A stretch of DNA of 64,000 nucleotides, taken from assembly GCF_016918075.2 (NCBI RefSeq), contig NZ_JAERPS020000001.1:124001-188000 (forward strand), written 5' to 3'. The translations under genes were made by a program, and so were the position numbers. The notes below the pieces were generated by a model that was not told the DNA's origin, made no database searches, and worked only from the letters and a program-made list of their open reading frames with translations. The stretch is from Rheinheimera maricola (GTDB taxonomy: Bacteria; Pseudomonadota; Gammaproteobacteria; Enterobacterales; Alteromonadaceae). This document shows, piece after piece, positions 1 through 10,538 of this stretch; the first letter of the stretch is position 1, and every line of letters begins with the position of its first letter.

Positions 1-3000
1 TACACCTTTCTCACTGCTAACTTGCAATTTACCGCCCATCAGCGCTACCAGTCGCTGGCAGATTGCCAGTCCCAGGCCGGTGCCACCATATTTTCGGCTG
101 ATAGAGCTGTCCGCCTGGCTAAAGGCGGTAAACAGTTGTGCTTGTTGGCTTGCACTAATGCCAATACCTGTGTCCTTCACGGCAAAATCAAGCTGATATG
201 GCTGGGCGGGATCCTGGTTGCCAATCGTCAGAGTGATACTTCCTGTATCGGTAAATTTGATAGCATTACTTAGCAGGTTAATTAAGATTTGGCTCAGACG
301 TAGGGCGTCTCCGCTGACATAATCTGGTAAGGTTGAGTCAAGCTGCAGCGAAAAATCAAGATGCTTTTGCTGCAGCTGGATACTGAACATTTCTGTGACT
401 TCCGTCACGGTTGTTTTGAGATGAAAACTGGCTTGCTCCAAGTCTAGCTTGCCGGCTTCAATCTTAGAAAAGTCTAATATGTCATTGATAATGCTTAGTA
501 AAATTTTTCCTGATGCTCTTATCTTACTCAGATAGCTTTGCTGGAGCTGTATGTCAGTCGTGTGCTGTGCCAGTTCTGAGAAGCCGAGCACAGCGTTAAG
601 TGGTGTGCGTAGTTCATGGCTCATATTGGCCAGAAACTCGCCTTTGGCAATTGTTGCCGCCTCCGCCGTTTGCTTGGCATGTTGTAGCTGCGACATTGTC
701 TGTTGTAAATGTGCAGTGTGTTGTGCAATTAAACTGGTAAGGTGTTGTTTTTCAGTTAGTAAGCTGTGGGTGCGCCATTTTAGTAGCAGAAAAAATAGCA
801 TAATTATCAGTAAGCTATACAGTGTCCAAGCCAGCATGCCGTTGTACCATGGACTGGCAATATGAATATTTAATGGGCTGGAGAGTTGCAGCTTGCCTTC
901 GTGGTCACGGCTGCGCACAATAAATTGATAATCGCCGCTTGGTAGGTTGGTGTAATCGCGATACTGTTCGTTACTCCAGCCAGACCAGTTGCTATCGTGC
1001 CCTTGCAGCTTTACCTGAAACTGTGCTGATAATAAGTGGCTGAAGTTTGGGCTAGCGTACTCAAAGCGCAAGGCAGTGCTTTGGGCGTCAAGTTTAAGCC
1101 TCGTAGGTAGCGCGCCACCATGATAAAACGTCTCGCCGCTAAGCTCACGTAGCTGGCGCACTAAGGGGGGTCTTGGCGCCAAGGAGCGATGCTCGGTGAT
1201 GGCGAAGCGGAAAATGCCCTCTGCGCCGCCAAACCAGATTACATTTTGCCTATCTAAAAGCGTGGTATCTAATGGAATGTCTTGCAAGGGCTGTAATGCA
1301 GACGCATGCCAATGGTACTGGCCGGCATCGTCGGTTAACAACACACCTGCTTGCCGGCTGCCACTGTCGTTATCCCAGGTTAACAGCCAAAGGTTATTGT
1401 TTTTATCCGTTTGTGGGTATCGCACCCACGGCTGGCTGCCACTGAATGCTGCAGCCAGTGCACTATCTTGTTGAAAGCGTTCACTAGTCATATCAAAACG
1501 ATAAAAGCCGCTGACGGTAGCAAACAGCAGCTGTTGCTGATGCCAATGTACCGAATTGCGGTTATCGCTTGGCAATCCTTGCATTTTACTAAACCGTTGT
1601 ACGGTAAGCGGCACGGAGTTTCCACCCTGCCAGTTATCCGGTAACCTAATGCGGTAAACACCGTGCGCCAGGGTACCCAACCATAAATGACCATCTGCGG
1701 TTTCCAATATACTATTGAGGTTGCCGCTAACGCCTGGTACACGACCTTCGTCATGCCAAACACCGTTATCGAAGCGCATACTCGCCAGGCCATCTTGCAA
1801 ACCAATGAAAACACGTTGCGGCTGTTGCACTGACTGATACAGCACTTTGCTGGCTAATTCAGAGGGGCGTAATAGCTGTACTTGCTGATTTTGCAAAGCG
1901 TAGACGCCGCTGCTATTGGCAATAAGCAGCTGATCAGCATAGCTGATAAAATCCCAGGTTTGTTTTTGCACCTGCTCTACAGCTTCAAAGCGGTTCAATT
2001 TGTTACGCTGGTACAAACCCAGGCTGGTGCCGGCATAAAGTTGGTTCTGATGTTGATATAACGCCAGCACATTACCAAACAAGCCATTGGCATCATTGTA
2101 GTAAGACAAGGCCGAAGACAGATCGATACGGCTTAAGCCATGATCCAGCGCTAGCCATAAACCTTGCTGGTGATCTTGATACAGCGCACGAATATTCTGA
2201 TCAACCAGGCCAAACGCTTTGTTGATGTGACTTTTTAGCTGGCCTTCGGCATTGACTATGTATAAACCATTCTGAGTTGTGCCTAAAGCATAGTCACCAT
2301 TACTCAAGCGGATGCCGCTATACAGCTTGGCATCGATAAGTTCTTGCGCAATGTCGGTTTGCCAAGGCTTAGCACCAGTACTATCCAGTAAAAACAGTTC
2401 GCCTTCGCGGCTACCTAGCAGCAAGGTGTTTTGGTCATAGGGTTCTAGCATAAAAACACTGGTTTGGGCGAATAGCTCTGAACCCGGCAATAGCTTGAAT
2501 TCTCCATCAATCAGCTCTAGCAATCCACGACCTTCTTCGCGCACGATCAGCCTGTCGTGTAACCAGAATGCTTTTAGAAAAGCACTGTTGGTGGTCCAAA
2601 CTCTGAGTTGCTGATCTTGCTGCAATAAGAAGATGTAATCCCGGCTGATAAAATACACGCCCTCAGCACTGGCAAAGGTTTGTCGCACATCCTGAAAGTT
2701 ACGTTGGTGCGGTGGGATTAAATGCAGTAAGGACACGTATTGGCTGCCGCTAGCGGCGGACGTATCAACATAGCCCAGCTCACCTTTGGAGCCGACATAA
2801 ATGCGGCCATCTGCCGCTAAGGCTAGTGAGCGCACTACGGCTTTGTTGCTGGTAGGGATCATACGCCAGTTGGCGCCGTCATATTCCAGCACACCAACGT
2901 TATTGCCAACATATAATAACCCACGGGTATCTTGCAGTACGGCCCAATTTTGGGTGCCGCCGTTATAATCTTTTGGCTTGAAATTACTAAGTAGTGGCGT

Positions 3001-3087
3001 ACCAGATGATTGTTCAGCTGCCAAGGGACTAAGCGATGCGAGCAAGCAAACACAGCAAACTACCGTGAGCATCGTTTGTCGTATCAC
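1..3087 (-). CDS. Propeller-type membrane sensor histidine kinase (C-terminus beyond window)
   Basis: The frame is open from a GTG at 3087 to base 1 (1029 residues seen). AGGAGG precedes the GTG by seven bases; an ATG five codons further in is the alternative start. Order: signal peptide (about 1-27), many two-component-regulator propeller repeats (first one reads TQNWAVLQDTRGLLYVGN), a Y_Y_Y domain (about 680-745), one membrane helix (about 750-772), a short coiled coil, HisKA with SHELRTPLN (phospho-acceptor His824), then HATPase_c with N box (LINLLSNAIKF), DTGIGI and GGTGLGLAI. In this family a periplasmic propeller senses a ligand, often a sugar or polymer, and drives a cytoplasmic kinase. 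A receiver and an AraC-type domain often follow, but that part lies outside the window. No adjacent target gene tells the ligand. Confidence 0.93.
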   Translation of the reverse strand, partial: MIRQTMLTVVCCVCLLASLSPLAAEQSSGTPLLSNFKPKDYNGGTQNWAVLQDTRGLLYVGNNVGVLEYDGANWRMIPTSNKAVVRSLALAADGRIYVGSKGELGYVDTSAASGSQYVSLLHLIPPHQRNFQDVRQTFASAEGVYFISRDYIFLLQQDQQLRVWTTNSAFLKAFWLHDRLIVREEGRGLLELIDGEFKLLPGSELFAQTSVFMLEPYDQNTLLLGSREGELFLLDSTGAKPWQTDIAQELIDAKLYSGIRLSNGDYALGTTQNGLYIVNAEGQLKSHINKAFGLVDQNIRALYQDHQQGLWLALDHGLSRIDLSSALSYYNDANGLFGNVLALYQHQNQLYAGTSLGLYQRNKLNRFEAVEQVQKQTWDFISYADQLLIANSSGVYALQNQQVQLLRPSELASKVLYQSVQQPQRVFIGLQDGLASMRFDNGVWHDEGRVPGVSGNLNSILETADGHLWLGTLAHGVYRIRLPDNWQGGNSVPLTVQRFSKMQGLPSDNRNSVHWHQQQLLFATVSGFYRFDMTSERFQQDSALAAAFSGSQPWVRYPQTDKNNNLWLLTWDNDSGSRQAGVLLTDDAGQYHWHASALQPLQDIPLDTTLLDRQNVIWFGGAEGIFRFAITEHRSLAPRPPLVRQLRELSGETFYHGGALPTRLKLDAQSTALRFEYASPNFSHLLSAQFQVKLQGHDSNWSGWSNEQYRDYTNLPSGDYQFIVRSRDHEGKLQLSSPLNIHIASPWYNGMLAWTLYSLLIIMLFFLLLKWRTHSLLTEKQHLTSLIAQHTAHLQQTMSQLQHAKQTAEAATIAKGEFLANMSHELRTPLNAVLGFSELAQHTTDIQLQQSYLSKIRASGKILLSIINDILDFSKIEAGKLDLEQASFHLKTTVTEVTEMFSIQLQQKHLDFSLQLDSTLPDYVSGDALRLSQILINLLSNAIKFTDTGSITLTIGNQDPAQPYQLDFAVKDTGIGISASQQAQLFTAFSQADSSISRKYGGTGLGLAICQRLVALMGGKLQVSSEKGV

Positions 3088-3172
3088 TGCACAACCTCCT
3101 GTTCGCATGGCTGACGCTGAACTTTGGTAGCGGGAAGGCCGCTATTGCCTTAACACATTACTATATTAGTGC

Positions 3173-3661
3173 TTACTTTCTAAGCACTTTGTCCAGATAC
3201 CCCATAGCAAAGGCTGACAGCACAAAGGTGATATGGATCAACAGATACCACTGAATTTTGTCGTTGGCGATGGTTTCTGTATTCATAAACACTTTTAACA
3301 AATGGATGGAGGATATAGCAACTATAGACGCTGCCACTTTATTTTTCAGCGAACCTGAATCCAGTTTACCCAGCCAGCTTAGCTTGTCGTCGTTGCCCTC
3401 TAAATCTAGTCGTGAGACAAAGTTCTCATAACCGGAGAACATCACCATAACAATTAAACCACCTACCAGAGCGATATCGATTAATGACAGCACTACTAAA
3501 ATAAGCTCAACTTCTTTGATGCTGAGTATGATGGGCAGAATGTGAAACACTTCCTGAAAAAACTTAATACCCAGAGCCAGTAAGGCTAAACTTAGGCCAA
3601 GATAAATGGGGGCCATAATCCAGCGCGAAGCATACATTAGTCGTTCGATAAAATTTTCCAT
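3173..3661 (-). CDS. yqhA: YqhA family inner-membrane protein (UPF0114)
   Basis: 162 residues with about four hydrophobic helices (about 14-34, 50-75, 105-125, 138-158). The start [14 protein letters not shown] and the middle stretch [12 protein letters not shown] are typical of the YqhA/UPF0114 family, whose members are 160-180 residues long. Biochemical function is not established; membrane location follows from the helices. It is transcribed alone, convergent with nothing, and separated by 190 bp from the divergent S46 gene. No frame disruption is seen. Confidence 0.9.
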   Translation of the reverse strand: MENFIERLMYASRWIMAPIYLGLSLALLALGIKFFQEVFHILPIILSIKEVELILVVLSLIDIALVGGLIVMVMFSGYENFVSRLDLEGNDDKLSWLGKLDSGSLKNKVAASIVAISSIHLLKVFMNTETIANDKIQWYLLIHITFVLSAFAMGYLDKVLRK

Positions 3662-3850
3662 ACCTAGTCCACTCAGTAAAGTTGCCCCGTATTATGCGGT
3701 GATAAGGCAATAGATCAAGCCTGCATGATGTAATTTAATTCTGCTTCAGAGCTACAGTTACCGCATATTTGTGCGCTTTACCGCAACTGTTGCTCAGTTT
3801 GCTGCTGGCTATGATAGCGTTCGAGCGATTTATTCAATGAATGTCCCTTT

Positions 3851-5947
3851 ATGAGAAAATTGTACTATTTTCTGCCGTTGCTGACCTTGCTAATAAACCC
3901 GCCGGTATTTGCCGTAGAGGGGTGGTGGCAGCCGCAGCAATTAAGCCAACTGGCTCCGGTGCTGGCACAGGAAAAGCTAAGCTTAGCGAGTTTTGATATC
4001 AACGCGCTGCAAAACCATAGCCTGAAAGCCATTGTCAAGTTGGGTAACTGCAGCGCTGCCTTTGTATCGGACACTGGACTGCTGCTGACTAACTATTCAT
4101 GTATTGCCCAAAGTGTTACTGCCGCCGCCGGGCAGAGGGGGCTGACGCTAGCCAACGGTTACACTGCTTTGCAGCGCGAAGCAGAACTCCCGTTAGCGAA
4201 TCTGCACACCTCGCTGATAACCAACACCCAAAATGTTACGGTTCAGATTAACCGACAAATACCCAGCGGCCTAAGTAGCGCTGACAAAGCGGAAAAGATT
4301 AGCCAAATTAGTTTGGCTTTGGAGCGAGAGTGCCAGCAGATATCGCAACAACAATGTGAGGTAAGCAGTAGCTTTGATGGTTTGGAATACCAACTGATCA
4401 CCTCGATGTTGCTAACAGACGTGCGTTTGGTGCATCTGCCAGCGGTAGCTAACAAGGAGGCCTTAGACAACTGGAGCTGGCCACGCTACCAGGCAGATTA
4501 TGTGGTGTTGAGGGCATATCAAGCAGCACCAGTCCACAGCGCTGACCAGCAAGATGCTGTTGTAAGTGTATTTCGACCTCCAGCTTATTTGCCGTTGTCT
4601 GGTGCTGGAGTAAACGAGGGCGATGCGGTTGTGGCTGTGGCTTTTCCGCGCCGAAGTCAGCGCTATAGCCGCGCGGAGGAACTGCAGTTCCTATTTGGTC
4701 TTTACTATCCACAATCCGTGTTGTACCGACAACAGGCAATTGAGCTTATCGAAAAACTTAGCGATTCCGACAGTGGCGCAGCCCAATATTACCAGCAGCT
4801 GAGTCGGCGGTTACAGCATGCCAGTCACAATGAGCAAAATATGCTACTTCGCTATCAACATAGCCAGTTGCCAATAAATAAATCGGCTTTTGAGCAGCAG
4901 CTTATGCAATGGATTAACGGCAGCCCAGTCCGGCAACAAGTGTATGGTCCGGTATTAGACAAGCTGCAGCGGCTTAATACCCGTCAGCACGTGGTGTTGC
5001 AACGCGACTTAGTGCTGGTTTATCTAAACTACACCAAGCTACCCATACTGGCACAGCAGCTGTATAAATTGGCTAAAAAACGTGCTGCAGGCAATGTAAG
5101 TGCGGCAGCATTGGATGCTGAAATGGCGACGCTTAGGCAACAGATCCTTAGCTTGCCACAACAGTTTGATGTTAGGTTGGATCAAGGCTTTGCGCTACAT
5201 TTTTTGCGACATTATGCGAGCTTGCCGCAGGCCGCACGCATCAGTGCGTTGGACCATTACTTCGCCTTGAATGACGGTTTTAATGTCGATATCGTTCGAC
5301 ATAAACTTGAGGCCATGTATCGCAGCACGCTGTTAAATGACCCTGCACAATTGCTGCAATGGCTACAGCGTAGTCCGGCACAATTTGAACATAGCCGCGA
5401 CAGTCTGATTAACTTTGCCGTTGCTATGTACCCAGCATCTGAAGGCTTGGCTATGGAACGTCAACAAATGAAAGCCGAGCTGGCCGACATAAGACGGGCT
5501 TACGACGAGGTTATAATTGCTTTTAATGATGCTCAGGGGTTGCCCAGCTACGCTGATAGCAACGCTACACTGCGGCTAAGTTTTGGTCGGGTAAAAGGCT
5601 ATCAGCCACTGGATGCGGTTTGGTATCAGCCTTTTAGTACCGTTAAGGGGCTGAATAACCTATTAAAACGCAATATTGACACTGATGATACCACAGCATC
5701 GTTGCCGGTGAATTTTCTTAGCACCAATGACAGCACCTGGCCAGATAACAGTGCAGTAACGTTAAATAAGCAGGGTGAGCTGGTAGGGTTAATGTTTTCT
5801 GGTGTGGCAGAAAATCAGCTGGCACAGTGGCATTACGATCGCCATAGCAGCCGTTCAGTGCATATGGATATCCGCTACATATTGTGGCAACTGCAGCAGG
5901 ATCAGCAAAATACATTGCTGTTGCGCGAGCTGGACATTCAGCGTTAA
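3851..5947 (+). CDS. S46 (DPP7/DPP11-like) peptidase homologue with degenerate catalytic motifs
   Basis: 698 residues with a signal peptide (about 1-21) and mature start EGWWQPQQL, the usual opening of S46 dipeptidyl-peptidases, whose length (about 700) it also matches. Conserved parts include the LGNCSAAFVS stretch, NWSWPRYQADY around the catalytic Asp, and LPVNFLSTND plus GELVGL and HMDIRYILW near the C-terminus. The family normally has TNHHC (catalytic His) and GGNSGSP (catalytic Ser). Here the first reads TNYSC (residues 80-84) and the second WPDNSAV (630-636), so His is lost and Ser is lost or displaced. I infer a periplasmic protein without S46 peptidase activity, perhaps a peptide binder or scaffold. 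The frame is intact and long, so it looks maintained rather than decaying. Confidence 0.88.
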   Translation: MRKLYYFLPLLTLLINPPVFAVEGWWQPQQLSQLAPVLAQEKLSLASFDINALQNHSLKAIVKLGNCSAAFVSDTGLLLTNYSCIAQSVTAAAGQRGLTLANGYTALQREAELPLANLHTSLITNTQNVTVQINRQIPSGLSSADKAEKISQISLALERECQQISQQQCEVSSSFDGLEYQLITSMLLTDVRLVHLPAVANKEALDNWSWPRYQADYVVLRAYQAAPVHSADQQDAVVSVFRPPAYLPLSGAGVNEGDAVVAVAFPRRSQRYSRAEELQFLFGLYYPQSVLYRQQAIELIEKLSDSDSGAAQYYQQLSRRLQHASHNEQNMLLRYQHSQLPINKSAFEQQLMQWINGSPVRQQVYGPVLDKLQRLNTRQHVVLQRDLVLVYLNYTKLPILAQQLYKLAKKRAAGNVSAAALDAEMATLRQQILSLPQQFDVRLDQGFALHFLRHYASLPQAARISALDHYFALNDGFNVDIVRHKLEAMYRSTLLNDPAQLLQWLQRSPAQFEHSRDSLINFAVAMYPASEGLAMERQQMKAELADIRRAYDEVIIAFNDAQGLPSYADSNATLRLSFGRVKGYQPLDAVWYQPFSTVKGLNNLLKRNIDTDDTTASLPVNFLSTNDSTWPDNSAVTLNKQGELVGLMFSGVAENQLAQWHYDRHSSRSVHMDIRYILWQLQQDQQNTLLLRELDIQR

Positions 5948-6050
5948 CACCGATTACACCGCATCCCCCCCTCTTAATTTGCGCTAATTTGCAGTATCAT
6001 GGTGTCCGGTTTAATAGCAGCTGAGATGCTATTTGTTTTGTGGGGTTTTT

Positions 6051-6773
6051 GTGGATAAGCAGTTTAAGGTCAAACTTATTATACGTCGTGCTCCTGCCTT
6101 GGCATCACTCAACTGGCTAAAGCAGAGCTGGGCTGTTTTTCGGCAACAGCCAGCAATCTGGATCCAACTCTTCGTTACCCTGGGTGCCATTGCCGTAATC
6201 AGTCAGGTTCACCCATTTACGGCTGTTATTGGCATTTTGTTAAATCCTTTTCTCACCGCCGGGCTATATAAAAGTGTGGTGGCAGTGCAGCAAAAACGGA
6301 CCATCCGTTATACAGATTTGTTTGCTGTACTAAAAGAACCAGCTTGTCGGGCAGTTTTTATTCGCATCGCAGCGCTAAATATGTTGGCATCGATACCGTT
6401 AAGCAGTCTGGCGCAGCTGCTACTAGAGCAGCAACAGCAACAAGCCGTTGAGTTGTCTTTAGTGTTATTGTTTGTCGCTGGTTTTGTACTGGTATGGATG
6501 ATATTCGCTTACGCCGTTGCGATAGCCTACTTTTTGCAAGAGCAGCGCCTGCTGGCTATTATGCAGGCTAGCTTTATCGCTTGCTGGCGTAATATAACGC
6601 CACTAGTGGTATTTGGCCTCTTGAGTCTGCTGTTGATTATGCTTACCATGCCAACGTTCTTTATTGGCTTAATATTGGTAGTACCGCTGCTAAATATTGC
6701 GTTTTTTATCTCTTTTAACGAGTTTTTTGCACTACAGGTTAAACCCACTGATGAAGCAGTGTTGGAAGTATAG
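6051..6773 (+). CDS. BPSS1780-type multi-spanning membrane protein
   Basis: 240 residues from GTG 6051, preceded by TGGGG at a five-base distance; an in-frame TTG at 6033 has no clear ribosome site. Several hydrophobic segments follow a short basic N-terminus, and the stretch ILLNPFLTAGLYKSV followed by VAVQQKRTIRYTDLF matches the BPSS1780 family, whose function is unknown. The stop is two bases before recX, so the two are probably co-transcribed. The association with recX/alaS is likely positional only. Confidence 0.75.
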   Translation: MDKQFKVKLIIRRAPALASLNWLKQSWAVFRQQPAIWIQLFVTLGAIAVISQVHPFTAVIGILLNPFLTAGLYKSVVAVQQKRTIRYTDLFAVLKEPACRAVFIRIAALNMLASIPLSSLAQLLLEQQQQQAVELSLVLLFVAGFVLVWMIFAYAVAIAYFLQEQRLLAIMQASFIACWRNITPLVVFGLLSLLLIMLTMPTFFIGLILVVPLLNIAFFISFNEFFALQVKPTDEAVLEV

Positions 6774-6775
6774 CC

Positions 6776-7222
6776 TTGGTAGAGCTAGCTGAATTAAAGC
6801 GCATGGCACTTAACTGGCTTAGTCGGCGTGACTATAGTGAAGCACAACTGAGCCAGCGTCTGGCCCGGCAAGGCGGTGAAGCGGCGGCTATTGCTCAGGT
6901 TATCAGCTGGTGTAAGGCTGAGAACTATCTGGATGAACAGCGTTTCATCAGTATGTTGCTGCGTAGCCGTGTAAATAAAGGTTATGGTTTAACGTACATT
7001 GTGCAGGAATGCCGCCAGCAGAATATCAGCCGCGAACAAGTGCTACAGTGTGCAACAGAGCTGGAGATTGACTGGTTTGCCCAGGCAAAGCAGTTGTATC
7101 AGAAAAAATACGGCCAAAGCAGCGTAACAGAATACAAAGACAAGCTAAAACGCATGGCGTATATGCAACGCCGTGGCTTTAGTAACGAACAAATTCAATT
7201 TGCCCTTAATCAAACAGAGTAA
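6776..7222 (+). CDS. recX: RecX, regulator of RecA recombinase
   Basis: 148 residues from TTG 6776; GGAAG seven bases upstream supports this rare start, and no other start fits. RecX binds RecA filaments and blocks their extension. Seen: the helical repeats typical of the family, with ALNWLSRRDYSEAQLSQRL at the N-terminus, CKAENYLDEQRF in the middle, and RMAYMQRRGFSNEQI near the end; length is normal (about 150). It sits directly before alaS, the usual gamma-proteobacterial order recA-recX-alaS, but recA is not immediately upstream: the preceding gene is a membrane protein. RecA must be encoded elsewhere. Confidence 0.92.
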   Translation: MVELAELKRMALNWLSRRDYSEAQLSQRLARQGGEAAAIAQVISWCKAENYLDEQRFISMLLRSRVNKGYGLTYIVQECRQQNISREQVLQCATELEIDWFAQAKQLYQKKYGQSSVTEYKDKLKRMAYMQRRGFSNEQIQFALNQTE

Positions 7223-7246
7223 TACTCAAGCGGACAGGATTTTTCC

Positions 7247-9871
7247 ATGACTATGACATCGGCCGGTATCAGGCACGCCTTTTTAGATTATTTTGCCAGC
7301 AAACAGCACCAGGTCGTGGCCAGCAGCTCGCTGATCCCGGGCAACGATGCCACCTTGTTATTTACTAATGCCGGTATGGTGCAGTTTAAAGATGTATTTC
7401 TTGGCCAGGATCCGCGCAGCTACAACCGGGCGGTATCAGCTCAACGTTGTGTGCGCGCCGGTGGTAAACATAACGACCTGGAAAATGTTGGCTACACCGC
7501 CCGCCATCACACCTTTTTTGAGATGTTGGGTAACTTTAGTTTTGGTGATTATTTTAAGCATGATGCCATCGCTTATGCGTGGGAATTTTTAACCGTCGTG
7601 GTTAAGCTGCCCAAAGAAAAGTTATGGGTAACAGTGTACGAAACCGACGATGAAGCCTACAACATTTGGTTAAACGATGTTGGCGTGCCGGCCGAGCGAA
7701 TTATCCGTATCGGCGACAATAAAGGTGCGGCTTATGCGTCGGATAACTTCTGGGCTATGGGTGATACCGGTCCTTGCGGTCCATGTACCGAGATTTTTTA
7801 TGATCACGGCGAGCATATCTGGGGCGGGCCACCGGGTTCAGCCGAAGAAGACGGCGACCGTTACATTGAGATCTGGAACATCGTGTTTATGCAGTTTAAC
7901 CGCCACAGTGATGGCCGGATGGAGCCACTGCCTAAACCCAGCGTAGATACCGGTATGGGCTTAGAGCGCATCGCGGCTATTTTGCAACATGTGCACAGCA
8001 ATTACGAAATTGATACCTTTGTTGCGCTGATCAAAGCGGCTGCAGAAATCACCGGTGCCACCGATTTAGCCGACAAATCGCTGCGCGTTGTTGCTGACCA
8101 TATCCGTAGTTGTGCCTTTCTCGTTGTTGATGGCGTTCAGCCATCTAACGAAGGCCGCGGTTATGTGCTGCGCCGCATAGTACGCCGCGCCGTGCGCCAT
8201 GGTAATAAATTGGGTGCCAAAGGCGCGTTTTTCTACAAGCTGGTATCAGCTTTAGTGGCTCAAATGGGGGAGGCTTATCCTGATTTGGCTGCAAAACAAG
8301 CCGTGGTAGAAAAGGTACTTAAACTGGAAGAAGAACAGTTTGGTAAAACGCTGGAGCGTGGCCTGGTAATACTGGAAGATGCGCTGGCTGGCTTAAGCGG
8401 TACCGAGCTACCGGGCGAGCTGGTATTCAAACTGTACGACACCTACGGCTTTCCGGTTGACTTAACCAACGATGTAGCGCGGGAACGCAACCTGACCATC
8501 GACCAAGCCGGTTTTGATGCCGCTATGGCAGAGCAGCGCAAACGTGCGCAGCAGGCGTCTAACTTCGGCGCCGATTATAACGCAAGTTTAACATCAAACC
8601 AGCACACGGTTTTTACCGGCTACGAGCAAGAATTTGGTAATGCGCAAGTTTTAGAAATACTACGTGACGGCCAGGCAGTAAATAGCCTGAATGATGGCGA
8701 CCAGGGGTTGGTTGTGCTGGACAACACCCCGTTTTATGCCGAGTCCGGCGGTCAAATAGGCGACAGTGGCAGCTTGACACTAAACAGCGGTGCGGTGTTT
8801 AAGGTAGAAGATACCATTAAGTTGGCCAAAGCTTATGCTCACAAAGGCCGGGTTAGTGGTGCATTAACCGTAGGCGATAAGGTAGACGCACAAATAGACA
8901 GTGCCCGTCGCAGTGCAATTAAGCAAAATCATTCTGCTACGCACTTACTGCACGCAGCGCTGCGTAAAGTGCTGGGTGAACATGTGACACAAAAGGGCTC
9001 CTTGGTTGGCCCGGAGCGGCTGCGATTTGACTTTAGTCATTTTGAAGCAGTTAAAGCAGACGAGCTGCGGACTATTGAACAATTAGTCAATGAACAAATT
9101 CAGCAAAATCATGCACTGCAAACCCGCTTAATGCCAGTTGAACAAGCTAAAGCTGCCGGCGCTATGGCCTTGTTTGGCGAAAAATACGATGACGAAGTGC
9201 GCGTTCTGAGCATGGGCGATTTCTCTATTGAACTGTGTGGTGGGACGCACGTTAACCGCACTGGAGATATTGGCCTGTGTAAGATAGTGTCAGAAAGCGG
9301 TATCGCGTCAGGCGTGCGCCGTATTGAAGCTGTCAGCGGTGCTGGGGCGCTTAACTACGTTCAGCAGTTGGAGCAGCAGGCGCAAAGTGTTGCTAGTGCA
9401 CTAAAAGGCGATATGTTCAGTATTAGTGAGCGAGTGCAGCAAGCTCTGGATCGCAGCAAACAACTGGAAAAAGAAATTGAGCAGTTAAAAGCCAAGTTGG
9501 CCAGCCAGGCCGGTGCTTCATTGTTAGATCAGGCACAGCAGATGGATGGCGCTACAGTGTTAGTAAGCCAGCTACCAGCAACTGATCCTAAGGCGCTGCG
9601 TACCATGCTGGATGAACTGAAAAATAAACTCAACAGCGGCGTTATTCTACTAGCCACGGTAAATGATGACAAAATCAGCCTTATTGCGGGTGTAACTGCT
9701 GATTTAACAGCTAAAGTGCATGCTGGCCAACTGATAGGCTGGGCGGCAGGGCAGTTGGGTGGGAAAGGCGGTGGCAGGCCGGATATGGCTCAAGCGGGAG
9801 GCTCAGATGTCGCCAGCTTGCCTGGAGTACTAAATGAAGCAAAAAACTACATTGCAGAAAAACTAAGCTAA
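7247..9871 (+). CDS. alaS: Alanine-tRNA ligase
   Basis: 874 residues, full length for bacterial AlaRS. Charges tRNA-Ala in the cytoplasm and edits mischarged Ser/Gly. Seen: class II catalytic core ([15 protein letters not shown] near residue 45, then [16 protein letters not shown]), the editing-domain zinc site HSATH (His562, His566) with CGGTH (Cys664, His668), and a C-terminal coiled coil followed by the glycine-rich [15 protein letters not shown] of the C-Ala domain. AGGA seven bases before ATG 7247 supports the start. It lies 24 bp after recX and about 300 bp before csrA, the standard order. Confidence 0.98.
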   Translation: MTMTSAGIRHAFLDYFASKQHQVVASSSLIPGNDATLLFTNAGMVQFKDVFLGQDPRSYNRAVSAQRCVRAGGKHNDLENVGYTARHHTFFEMLGNFSFGDYFKHDAIAYAWEFLTVVVKLPKEKLWVTVYETDDEAYNIWLNDVGVPAERIIRIGDNKGAAYASDNFWAMGDTGPCGPCTEIFYDHGEHIWGGPPGSAEEDGDRYIEIWNIVFMQFNRHSDGRMEPLPKPSVDTGMGLERIAAILQHVHSNYEIDTFVALIKAAAEITGATDLADKSLRVVADHIRSCAFLVVDGVQPSNEGRGYVLRRIVRRAVRHGNKLGAKGAFFYKLVSALVAQMGEAYPDLAAKQAVVEKVLKLEEEQFGKTLERGLVILEDALAGLSGTELPGELVFKLYDTYGFPVDLTNDVARERNLTIDQAGFDAAMAEQRKRAQQASNFGADYNASLTSNQHTVFTGYEQEFGNAQVLEILRDGQAVNSLNDGDQGLVVLDNTPFYAESGGQIGDSGSLTLNSGAVFKVEDTIKLAKAYAHKGRVSGALTVGDKVDAQIDSARRSAIKQNHSATHLLHAALRKVLGEHVTQKGSLVGPERLRFDFSHFEAVKADELRTIEQLVNEQIQQNHALQTRLMPVEQAKAAGAMALFGEKYDDEVRVLSMGDFSIELCGGTHVNRTGDIGLCKIVSESGIASGVRRIEAVSGAGALNYVQQLEQQAQSVASALKGDMFSISERVQQALDRSKQLEKEIEQLKAKLASQAGASLLDQAQQMDGATVLVSQLPATDPKALRTMLDELKNKLNSGVILLATVNDDKISLIAGVTADLTAKVHAGQLIGWAAGQLGGKGGGRPDMAQAGGSDVASLPGVLNEAKNYIAEKLS

Positions 9872-10173
9872 ACTGCTTGCAGAAGCTTGGTTTAGCGCGT
9901 AATTGCCTTAAGTTATCGGTTGTAGAGCCACAATGCGTGGCAAATCATAAAAACAGCAACTGGCCGCGATCTCGCTTCTGTTTGTCTATTATTCGCTATA
10001 GCAAGACGGCAGATTGTTACAATACGGCAATTAAATGGCAAAACTGCCGAATTTAGGTGTCATTAATTTAGTGGCCTGACTTTTAATCAGTCAGGCAGCT
10101 GAGTTATGATACGGCGCTTAAGTGTATACCCCGGTGTGAGTCGCGCTGGATTAAAGGAACAAGGAGCAAACGA
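9872..10173. other. alaS-csrA intergenic region
   Basis: 302 bp without a gene. It holds a perfect 8-bp hairpin (GCCTGACT / AGTCAGGC, 10074-10096) with no T tract, and a TATGAT (10105-10110) that could be the -10 of a csrA promoter, although the matching -35 is poor. The AAGGAG ribosome site of csrA is at its right end. csrA in E. coli has several promoters in this interval; I cannot define them here from sequence alone. Confidence 0.5.
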
Positions 10174-10374
10174 ATGCTAATTCTTACTCGTCGTGTTGGT
10201 GAGACACTGATGATCGGTGATGAAGTTACAGTGACCGTATTGGGCGTAAAAGGTAATCAGGTGCGTATTGGTGTTAATGCACCCAAAGAAGTCTCTGTGC
10301 ATCGTGAAGAGATTTATATGCGTATACAGGCTGAAAAAGGTTCGTCAGATGCCGCCTATGGTGAAGACGACTAA
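10174..10374 (+). CDS. csrA: Carbon storage regulator CsrA
   Basis: 66 residues, start [16 protein letters not shown], the hallmark of the CsrA/RsmA family. A small dimeric RNA-binding protein that recognises GGA motifs in mRNA leaders and controls carbon flux, motility and biofilm. The RNA-binding residues of the first strand (LTRRVGE) and of the fifth (VHREEIY) are present. AAGGAG precedes the ATG. CsrA binds GGA motifs, and its own leader contains two (in GGAACAAGGAG), consistent with the known autoregulation. Followed by the tRNA operon, as in E. coli. Confidence 0.98.
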   Translation: MLILTRRVGETLMIGDEVTVTVLGVKGNQVRIGVNAPKEVSVHREEIYMRIQAEKGSSDAAYGEDD

Positions 10375-10491
10375 TTTCGGTACATCTCTGTAGTGTGTTG
10401 ATGAATTCTGCTGATTTTGTACGTTTTATGACTTAATCACGCTGAATTGCTTAAAAGGTCAGCAAACGCACTTTTCGGTTCCAAAAATTGT

Positions 10492-10519
10492 TTGACTTAT
10501 TTTCCTGAGACATTAATAT
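10492..10519 (+). promoter_or_regulatory. Sigma-70 promoter of the tRNA-Ser/Arg operon
   Basis: TTGACT (10492-10497), a 16-base spacer, then TAATAT (10514-10519), followed by a GC-rich discriminator (CACGCCGC). Such discriminators are typical of stable-RNA promoters under ppGpp control. The mature tRNA-Ser begins 20 bases after the -10. Confidence 0.75.
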
Positions 10520-10538
10520 ACACGCCGCAACACAGAGC

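Noticed and set aside
10074..10096. Terminator of alaS
   Set aside because: The hairpin is good, but there is no T tract and it lies 200 bases past the stop; kept only as a hairpin note.
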